Source: Salibacter halophilus
GTDB taxonomy: Bacteria; Bacteroidota; Bacteroidia; Flavobacteriales_G; Salibacteraceae
Direction: 5' to 3'
NCBI RefSeq assembly: GCF_008806325.1
Contig: NZ_WACR01000011.1
Span: 40,623-104,622 of the forward strand
Length of the DNA: 64,000 nt
Each line of letters begins with the position of its first letter. Positions within the stretch are counted from its first letter, which is position 1. The notes under the pieces are model-generated. The model ran no database searches. It had not been told where the DNA came from and saw only the letters and a list, made by a program, of their open reading frames with translations. Both the position numbers and the translations under genes were made by a program. Shown here in pieces: positions 58,396-64,000 of the stretch.

Positions 58396-59628
58396 ATGAA
58401 TTCGAGTTTTAAGCGCATAAAAGTAAAACGATTCGTTGAAGGAGCAGGATTTCTTTTGCTTTTCCTGGTATCGTTTTTTTGTAACGGTCAGAGCCACACC
58501 TTGAAAACGGATGACGATATTTCGATGGGGGCTGAACGCTTGCCAAAATACGTTTCAAAACTGGCAGGTAAACGAATTGCAGTTGTTGCAAATCACACTG
58601 CTGTTGTAGATGGCGAGCACCTTGTTGATTATCTCTTACAGAGCGGACTAAATGTAACTAAGGTGTTTTCACCTGAGCACGGTTTTCGCGGAACTGCCGA
58701 TGCAGGAGAAACAGTGAAAAGCAATACAGATTCTAAAACAGGGTTGCCGATTATTTCACTTTACGGTTCCAAAAAAAAACCTTCAAATGCTGATTTGAAA
58801 GATGTGGATGTCGTGATTTTTGATATTCAGGATGTGGGAGTTCGTTTTTACACGTATATCTCCACACTTCACTATTTAATGGAAGCCTGTGCTGAAAATG
58901 ATAAAAAACTCTGGGTACTCGACAGACCAAACCCCAATGGCTTTTACGTTGATGGCCCCGTTCTTGAACCGGAACAAAAATCATTCATAGGACTTGACCC
59001 TATACCGGTTGTGCATGGATGCACAGTTGGCGAACTGGCAAAAATGATCAACGGAGAAGGTTGGCTTGAGGATGAGCTTGTCTGTGATCTGACCGTAATA
59101 GAAATGATGAATTATTCGCATTCAGATCTCTACCAGTTACCGATTGATCCTTCGCCAAATTTGCGCACCATGAACGCAATCTATTTTTATCCGAGTCTGG
59201 CGCTTTTTGAAGGCACGGTGATGAGTGTTGGACGGGGAACAGAATTTCCGTTTGAAGTTTTCGGACATCCTGATTTAAAAGTCGGGGATTTTTATTTTAC
59301 ACCTGAACCTTCTCACGGAGCAAAGAACCCTAAACTCAACGGTGAAAAGTGCAGAGGCTTCGATTTGAGAAAACTCGATCCCAAATTCATGATGGATACG
59401 CAAAGACTTTATCTCAACTGGCTCAAAATCGCCTATGAAAACTATCCCGATAAAGATGACTTTTTCCTTGATAACAACTTCTTCAACTTACTTGCGGGGA
59501 ATAGTTCATTGATGAAGGCAATCGAGAATAATAAATCTATTGAAGCGATAAGAAAATCGTGGCAACCACAACTCGATGAGTACAGGGAAATGCGAAAAAA
59601 GTACATCTTGTATCCCGATATTGAATAA
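58396..59628 (+). CDS. DUF1343 protein, NamZ-like exo-beta-N-acetylmuramidase
   Basis: 410 residues with a signal-anchor or signal peptide (about 10-30) and the DUF1343 domain. Members studied in Bacillus subtilis and Tannerella forsythia (NamZ) remove N-acetylmuramic acid from the ends of peptidoglycan fragments. Recognisable: Ser-Pro-Glu-His-Gly-Phe-Arg-Gly (about 92-99), Asp-Ile-Gln-Asp-Val-Gly-Val-Arg-Phe-Tyr-Thr-Tyr (about 145) and Asp-Arg-Pro-Asn-Pro. The frame stays open 273 nt upstream into the LolC/E gene, but that extension is antisense coding and has no signal, so the ATG is preferred. Periplasmic wall recycling is inferred. Confidence 0.88.
   Translation: MNSSFKRIKVKRFVEGAGFLLLFLVSFFCNGQSHTLKTDDDISMGAERLPKYVSKLAGKRIAVVANHTAVVDGEHLVDYLLQSGLNVTKVFSPEHGFRGTADAGETVKSNTDSKTGLPIISLYGSKKKPSNADLKDVDVVIFDIQDVGVRFYTYISTLHYLMEACAENDKKLWVLDRPNPNGFYVDGPVLEPEQKSFIGLDPIPVVHGCTVGELAKMINGEGWLEDELVCDLTVIEMMNYSHSDLYQLPIDPSPNLRTMNAIYFYPSLALFEGTVMSVGRGTEFPFEVFGHPDLKVGDFYFTPEPSHGAKNPKLNGEKCRGFDLRKLDPKFMMDTQRLYLNWLKIAYENYPDKDDFFLDNNFFNLLAGNSSLMKAIENNKSIEAIRKSWQPQLDEYREMRKKYILYPDIE
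58486..58495 (+). repeat. Interspersed motif GGTCAGAGCC
   Basis: Exact copy encoding Gly-Gln-Ser at the signal-peptide end of the NamZ-like protein. Confidence 0.8.
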
Positions 59629-59677
59629 GTACGAACCATTTCATTAACTTCGTGGTTACCTCTAAAAACAAACTAAA

Positions 59678-60139
59678 ATGACACATTTAGAAGAAGGCGA
59701 TAAAGCTCCTGATTTTAAAGGAGTAGATCAGGATGGGAATACAATTCAGCTGAGCGATTACAAAGGTAAAAAGTTAGTGCTTTATTTTTACCCAAAGGAT
59801 AATACACCCGGATGTACAAATGAAGCCTGTAACCTGAGAGACAATTATGAGGAGTTACAAAAACAGGGCTTTAAAATTCTGGGTGTTTCGGCAGATTCAC
59901 AGAAAAAGCATCAGAACTTCATCAACAAATACGACCTTCCTTTTCCACTTCTTGCCGACACAGAAAAAGAAGTCATTGAGAAGTACGGAATTTGGGGACC
60001 AAAGAAGTTCATGGGTAAAGTAAATGACGGTATTCACCGCACCACTTTTGTAATAGATGAAGATGGGAAGATTGAAAAAGTCTTCAAAAAAGTAAAGACG
60101 AAAGACCACACGAATCAAATTTTAGAAGCTTATAAGTAA
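59678..60139 (+). CDS. bcp: Thioredoxin-dependent peroxiredoxin BCP/PrxQ
   Basis: 153-residue atypical 2-Cys peroxiredoxin that reduces hydroperoxides. The peroxidatic Cys46 is in Thr-Pro-Gly-Cys-Thr and the resolving Cys51 five residues later, the BCP pattern. Cytoplasmic, full length. A TAACTTCG sequence 25 nt upstream is one base from the -7 consensus. Confidence 0.95.
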   Translation: MTHLEEGDKAPDFKGVDQDGNTIQLSDYKGKKLVLYFYPKDNTPGCTNEACNLRDNYEELQKQGFKILGVSADSQKKHQNFINKYDLPFPLLADTEKEVIEKYGIWGPKKFMGKVNDGIHRTTFVIDEDGKIEKVFKKVKTKDHTNQILEAYK

Positions 60140-60167
60140 ACCGTAAATAGATTACGTTTTGCTGGGG

Positions 60168-60175
60168 TATGTTTG
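60168..60175 (+). promoter_or_regulatory. recA promoter, -7 element TATGTTTG
   Basis: Exact TAnnTTTG match, 30 nt before the recA ATG. No LexA-like palindrome was recognised nearby. Confidence 0.55.
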
Positions 60176-60205
60176 CTCACAAATTGATAGAAACACAGAA
60201 TAATT

Positions 60206-61240
60206 ATGGCTAAAGATATTTCAAAAGAGAAGCTCAAAGCGCTTCAAATGACCATGGACCGCCTCGATAAAACCTACGGTAAGGGAGCAATTATGCGTCT
60301 CGGTGATAAGGTGGTTGAAGATGTAGATGTAATTCCAACCGGTTCACTTTCACTTGATATTGCACTTGGAGTAGGGGGATTACCCAGAGGTAGAATAGTT
60401 GAGATTTACGGTCCGGAAGCATCCGGTAAAACAACTCTTGCAATTCATGCAATTGCTGAGGTTCAAAAACAAGGAGGTATTGCTGCAATTGTGGATGCTG
60501 AACACGCCTTTGACCGTATGTATGCTGAAGCGCTTGGAGTAGACACTGAGAACCTTCTCATTTCACAACCCGATAATGGTGAACAAGCTCTCGAAATTGC
60601 TGATAACCTGATCAGATCCGGAGCAATTGACCTCCTCATTGTCGATTCGGTTGCGGCACTTACACCAAAAGCTGAGATTGAAGGAGAAATGGGGGATTCC
60701 AAAATGGGCCTTCAGGCTCGTCTCATGTCACAGGCTTTGCGTAAGCTCACAGCTTCTATTTCAAAAACGCATTGTACGGCTATTTTCATCAACCAGTTGC
60801 GTGAAAAAATTGGTGTGATGTTCGGGAATCCTGAAACAACAACAGGTGGTAATGCGCTCAAGTTTTATTCATCTGTTCGTTTGGATATCCGCAGAACAGG
60901 TCAGCTCAAAAGTGGTGATGAAGTAATGGGGAACTCGACTCGTGTGAAGGTCGTGAAAAACAAAGTTGCTTCGCCATTCAGAAAAGCTGAGTTCGATATC
61001 ATGTACGGAAAGGGAATTTCTAAAACGGGTGAACTTATCGACCTGGGAGTGGATCACGGAATCGTGAAAAAGAGCGGCTCATGGTTCAGCTACGGAGATA
61101 CAAAGCTTGGTCAGGGCCGTGATGCAGTCAAACAACTGCTCGAAGATAATCCTGAATTGAGCGAAGAGATTGAAAACAAGATCAAAGATGCTATCAATCC
61201 ACCAGTAGAGGAACAGGTTGAAGAAAAAGGAAAAGAGTAA
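60206..61240 (+). CDS. recA: Recombinase A
   Basis: 344-residue RecA, which forms filaments on single-stranded DNA for strand exchange and the SOS response. The Walker A Gly-Pro-Glu-Ala-Ser-Gly-Lys-Thr is at 69-76, Walker B (Leu-Leu-Ile-Val-Asp) near 144, and the L2-loop region [10 protein letters not shown] is intact. Acidic C-terminal tail as usual. It is followed by the large inverted-repeat element. Confidence 0.98.
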   Translation: MAKDISKEKLKALQMTMDRLDKTYGKGAIMRLGDKVVEDVDVIPTGSLSLDIALGVGGLPRGRIVEIYGPEASGKTTLAIHAIAEVQKQGGIAAIVDAEHAFDRMYAEALGVDTENLLISQPDNGEQALEIADNLIRSGAIDLLIVDSVAALTPKAEIEGEMGDSKMGLQARLMSQALRKLTASISKTHCTAIFINQLREKIGVMFGNPETTTGGNALKFYSSVRLDIRRTGQLKSGDEVMGNSTRVKVVKNKVASPFRKAEFDIMYGKGISKTGELIDLGVDHGIVKKSGSWFSYGDTKLGQGRDAVKQLLEDNPELSEEIENKIKDAINPPVEEQVEEKGKE

Positions 61241-61260
61241 CGGAAATTCTTAAAAAACCG

Positions 61261-61411
61261 TAATATTTGGGGAGTGTATCAAAAGGCTTCCATTTGAGTA
61301 AAAAACTGATTATTGTAGGGTGTTTATTCATTCCTTTATAGCATTTCCAACTTCTCAAATAGCCTTTTAAAACCGAAAATTAATTTTCGGTTTTGATACA
61401 CTCCCTTTTTT
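61261..61411 (+). ncRNA. Structured inverted-repeat element after recA: candidate small RNA or degenerate MITE
   Basis: Outer arms GGGAGTGTATCAAAA (61270-61284) and its exact complement (61391-61405) pair over 15 bp and are followed by TTTTTT. Inside, AAAAGGCT...ATTTGAG pairs with CTCAAAT-AGCCTTTT, and a perfect 26-bp palindrome centred at 61381/61382 forms a second hairpin, giving a three-way junction. A TAATATTTG sequence lies directly before the left arm. Options: a promoter-to-terminator small RNA of about 140 nt, the recA terminator, or a MITE with terminal repeats of about 26 bp. No target-site duplication was seen. Confidence 0.5.
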
Positions 61412-61429
61412 ATTGATTAAAATCGCATC

Positions 61430-62464
61430 ATGAAAACTTTACTGACAATACTCACCGCTTCAATTTTGCTATTTAGTTGTTCGTCAGAACCGAAAACGGA
61501 TGCTTCCGGCTCTGACCAAAAAGAGCAGAGCACACAGGCAAATCAAAAAGACACGATCAAGATCCTCAATGAACAGATCAAAAATGATCCCAATAATCCT
61601 GATTTGTACATCGCCAAGAGCTCGGTTTACCAAAAGAGAAAGCAATTTGGTGAAGCGCTTGATGAGGCGAAAAGAGCAGTGAAGGCAGATTCTACGGCTC
61701 CGCGCACATGGATTCATTTATCGAAGCTGTATTACGACTCAAAGCGCATCAAAGAATCAATGCAAACCGTTAAAACTGCGCTTGATCTCGATCCCGATAA
61801 TGCTGATGCACACACACGTATGGCCTGGATTTACTTTATCCTGCAGGATTACGAAAAAGTGTATGAGCACGCTAATGCTGCATTGAAAAAGAATGAGTTT
61901 TTAGCTGAGCCGTATTACATCAAAGGACTGGCTTATAAGGAGCAGGGAAATTTCAAGCTAGCTATTTCATCTTTCAGGACAGCAACCGAGCAAGATAACA
62001 ATCACTATGATTCATGGGTACAGTTGGGTTTATTGCACGCAAAAGTTCAGCATCCCCTTACAATTTCGTATTACGACAATGCCATCAGGGTAGATAGCAC
62101 GAATTACGAAGCGCATTACAACAAAGGGTATTATCTTCAGAACCAGGGCAAGTACCGCGAAGCGATGAAGGAATACGATGCTATTTTGCGTCACAACGAG
62201 TCGTTCTATAACGCGCATTTCAACAAAGGATTCATCTACCTCGAGCATCTTCAAAAATACGACAGTGCAGCTATGATGTACACAAACGTGATCAACATCA
62301 ACCCGATGAACTACAAAGCGTATTTAAACCGCGCTTTGGCAAAAGAGCGGGATGGACAGCTCACCGCTGCCTTAGCTGATGTCAACGAAGCACTCAACTT
62401 AAAACCCGACTACGAATTAGCTGCCCGCGCTAAGAGTAGAATAGAGGGGAAGATGGAGAAGTGA
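61430..62464 (+). CDS. TPR-repeat lipoprotein
   Basis: 344 residues: lipobox Leu-Phe-Ser-Cys (Cys17), a polar linker (about 18-42), then about eight tetratricopeptide repeats (about 45-340) with regular Ala/Gly/Tyr and Pro spacing (for example Asp-Pro-Asn-Asn-Pro-Asp-Leu and Leu-Asp-Pro-Asp-Asn-Ala-Asp). Probably an envelope scaffold protein; partner unknown. The linker carries an exact interspersed motif copy and an inverted one-mismatch copy 16 bp apart. Confidence 0.87.
   Translation: MKTLLTILTASILLFSCSSEPKTDASGSDQKEQSTQANQKDTIKILNEQIKNDPNNPDLYIAKSSVYQKRKQFGEALDEAKRAVKADSTAPRTWIHLSKLYYDSKRIKESMQTVKTALDLDPDNADAHTRMAWIYFILQDYEKVYEHANAALKKNEFLAEPYYIKGLAYKEQGNFKLAISSFRTATEQDNNHYDSWVQLGLLHAKVQHPLTISYYDNAIRVDSTNYEAHYNKGYYLQNQGKYREAMKEYDAILRHNESFYNAHFNKGFIYLEHLQKYDSAAMMYTNVININPMNYKAYLNRALAKERDGQLTAALADVNEALNLKPDYELAARAKSRIEGKMEK
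61508..61517 (-). repeat. Interspersed motif GGTCAGAGCC
   Basis: Exact copy on the minus strand in the lipoprotein linker, read by the gene as Gly-Ser-Asp. A one-mismatch copy in the other orientation is at 61482-61491. Confidence 0.8.
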
Positions 62465-62686
62465 TGAAAGTCAAATCTTCATTTGACTACTCATTAAAGC
62501 TATGTTAATACGTGTTTAATATAAACTATGAATGCATATAGTTTATGTATTTTGATATTTAGCTCAGGTATTAATTACCTGATAATCAGTGTTTAATTCT
62601 TGTCCTTTCGTGAGAGTATATACTGAGTACTTTTATAGTTCATTCAGAGAATAAACTTTTTTTTAGTTCTCACTATAAGACTCACT
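62465..62686. other. AT-rich intergenic stretch with three hairpins
   Basis: Three possible stems: AGTCAAAT/ATTTGACT (62469-62488), ATAAACTAT/ATAGTTTAT (62521-62546) and AGGTA/TACCT (about 62566-62580). None has a clear T tract. The first may end the TPR lipoprotein transcript. With the 40-codon frame and the bases up to 62862 this forms a 398-bp stretch without a confident gene; I see nothing else in it. Confidence 0.4.
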
Positions 62687-62809
62687 ATGAAAGTCGATAA
62701 GAAATCAAAAAAAGATATCTATTACAGAAGAAATAAAGTAGAAATAAAAGGGGATGTAGAAGATGTGAAGAAGATTATAGACAAAGATCAGAATATTGTA
62801 ATCCTTTGA
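62687..62809 (+). CDS. Possible 40-residue charged peptide
   Basis: An ATG-initiated frame of 40 codons, rich in Lys, Asp and Ile, with pattern Tyr-Tyr-Arg-Arg-Asn-Lys-Val-Glu-Ile-Lys-Gly-Asp. It lies in an otherwise empty AT-rich gap. No ribosome-binding site is expected in this group, so there is no initiation evidence. It may be chance. Confidence 0.3.
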   Translation: MKVDKKSKKDIYYRRNKVEIKGDVEDVKKIIDKDQNIVIL

Positions 62810-62862
62810 ATTATATTTACATCCTTGGGACTGTTGTTTTTACATTTATTGTACTGCTTTTT

Positions 62863-63099
62863 TTAAAAAGCAAGTGCTAGAGATTGACAGAGTATGCCAA
62901 TTAGTAAACAAATCATTCCTAGCTTGATTAGTTGATTTAGTCGTTTTGCTTTTCTAGCATTATGTTCATCCTCACTTTGGAAGTATAAAACCGTTTCAAA
63001 ACTAATCTTCGGAGAGTAAAGAAGTAATAGAATTGTTCCTATTGCACTAAGGCCTAATCCTGTGAAATTTAGTATATTACTAATGATGTTGTGATTCAT
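62863..63099 (-). CDS. Small two-helix membrane protein, hypothetical
   Basis: 78 residues that I do not recognise. Hydrophobic segments at about 8-30 and 57-78 flank a charged stretch (Ser-Glu-Asp-Glu-His-Asn-Ala-Arg-Lys-Ala-Lys-Arg), suggesting two membrane helices with both ends on one side. It starts 35 bp after the end of the T9SS cargo gene, in the same direction, so co-transcription is possible. Confidence 0.6.
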   Translation of the reverse strand: MNHNIISNILNFTGLGLSAIGTILLLLYSPKISFETVLYFQSEDEHNARKAKRLNQLIKLGMICLLIGILCQSLALAF

Positions 63100-63133
63100 A
63101 GAAGTTGTGTAATAAAATCAAAAGAATTCGTTT

Positions 63134-64000
63134 TCACCATTTCACAACCTTTTTCGTGGTGATGTTTCCGTCAACATCTTCAATCTGTAGCAGGTAAACT
63201 CCTGCTTTTTCAAGCTGTATTTGGCTTCTTTTTGACTCAATGCGTTTTTGCATGATCACTGAGCCACGCAAATCGTAAACGCTCACCTGTTTTATCCTTT
63301 TGCCGGATTCGAGGTTGTAATGGTTGTTGCTCGGGTTGGGGTAAACGGTTACTTGAGGTTGATTTGCTTTACCGGGAATATCCTGCTCGTCACTTACAAA
63401 CTCTGTTTGAAATGGAATGCTGGGTAAGTTGATTTTCCAAACTTTAATGCCTGTATTGCTAGAGCCGGTATAACCAACTGAAACTATTTTTCTACTATTT
63501 TTATTTTGGCTCATTAAATGCAAAGAGGCATCGTTAGGAACTAAAGTGTCCCAAACTGTTTCTCCATTGTCCGGATTTATTTGACTAAATAAATTAAATG
63601 ATGTCCATGTCCCCGAGTTATAGTAACCTGTTATTGATCCAATTAGAATTCCAAAATCATTGCTGATTTCAGTTTTTTTGATAGTAGTTGAGACAGTATT
63701 ATGATTATTACTTAACGGAGTTTTCACTTTTTTATCTATAACCTTCTGCCAACCCATATCATACCACGATATATAAGGAGTATTAATGCCATCACTTATA
63801 GTAGAGTTCCAATTGTAGCGGTTTAAATATGTAAGAAATGAAGAAGTTGATACTCCGAATAATATACCCACACTATCATAGGGCAATTCTGTAATATCCG
63901 GAGTTCCGTGAACACTCATATCTACTGCTGAAGTGTCATTCGTGAAAACCCAGCGATCTCCTAAAAACGGAGGAGGTGTTTCCATCCACACAAAGCGGTC
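63134..64000 (-). CDS. T9SS type A sorting-domain protein, N-terminus beyond window
   Basis: 288 codons are visible with no start; the frame is open to the window edge. The C-terminal ~75 residues form a type IX type A sorting domain beginning Val-Tyr-Pro-Asn-Pro-Ser-Asn and ending Lys-Lys-Val-Val-Lys-Trp, so the protein is secreted or surface-attached. The rest is beta-rich with Trp/Tyr/Asn-rich repeats suggestive of a beta-propeller-like region, with no catalytic motif recognised. Confidence 0.82.
   Translation of the reverse strand, partial: DRFVWMETPPPFLGDRWVFTNDTSAVDMSVHGTPDITELPYDSVGILFGVSTSSFLTYLNRYNWNSTISDGINTPYISWYDMGWQKVIDKKVKTPLSNNHNTVSTTIKKTEISNDFGILIGSITGYYNSGTWTSFNLFSQINPDNGETVWDTLVPNDASLHLMSQNKNSRKIVSVGYTGSSNTGIKVWKINLPSIPFQTEFVSDEQDIPGKANQPQVTVYPNPSNNHYNLESGKRIKQVSVYDLRGSVIMQKRIESKRSQIQLEKAGVYLLQIEDVDGNITTKKVVKW

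Overview
The window is chromosomal DNA of a Bacteroidota bacterium, most likely a Flavobacteriales member of the Cryomorphaceae/Crocinitomicaceae type. The signs are: type IX secretion cargo with gliding-motility (CHU_C) or type A sorting C-termini; a fused SecDF; a type III glutamine synthetase; a Bacteroidota-type AMP nucleosidase; DUF2851, DUF5606 and DUF3467 proteins; many upstream regions carrying the Bacteroidota -7 element TAnnTTTG; and almost no Shine-Dalgarno sequences. No rRNA, prophage, insertion sequence, integrated element or CRISPR array was seen. The window is mostly core genome, AT-rich and densely coded.

Layout. 1-5 kb: 3' part of mdh (minus), a small secreted protein and a 1205-residue secreted CHU_C adhesin-like protein. 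5-14 kb: an EI24-family membrane protein, then a minus-strand block of lipoprotein, yidC, pyrG, TonB-dependent receptor, holA and amn. 14-18 kb: an HSDR_N-domain protein overlapping a subtilase with a T9SS signal, DUF5606 and a DCC protein. 18-23 kb: secDF, tatA and a Ca2+/Na+ antiporter. 23-34 kb: type III glutamine synthetase, a PorE-like TPR/PD40/OmpA protein, and a tight run of AIR-synthase-like gene, prfA, pyrF, DUF2851, PspC-like gene, K+ channel and reductase. 34-38 kb: AGCS symporter, ComEA-like HhH protein and acyl-CoA dehydrogenase. 38-52.6 kb: the information-processing cluster rpsU, xerC, hpf, four tRNAs, tuf, tRNA-Trp, secE, nusG, rplKAJL and rpoBC. 52.6-64 kb: DUF3467, a patatin/beta-barrel protein, substrate-binding protein, CBS-like synthase, LolC/E permease, NamZ-like protein, bcp, recA, a TPR lipoprotein, two small hypothetical genes and the end of another T9SS cargo gene.

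The most unusual signal is not a gene. The 11-mer YGGTCAGANCC occurs 25 times exactly (hand count), about evenly on both strands, where well under one copy would be expected. It is used in several reading frames (Gly-Ser-Asp, Gly-Gln-Asn/Ser/Thr, Val-Leu-Thr, Ser-Glu/Asp-Pro), often in tolerant places such as signal-peptide ends, lipoprotein linkers and acidic inserts. It is absent from the 19 kb holding the tRNA/tuf/ribosomal-protein/rpo cluster. This resembles DNA-uptake sequences of Pasteurellaceae and Neisseria, or another genome-wide DNA-level signal. I know of no such motif described for this group.

Other points: rpsU has an 11-nt Shine-Dalgarno in a group that normally lacks one, together with Tyr54 in bS21. 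A three-helix inverted-repeat element follows recA and is either a small RNA or a degenerate MITE. Two hairpins lie between rplL and rpoB. Promoter elements sit inside or against terminators at several junctions. SecD carries a long acidic insertion.
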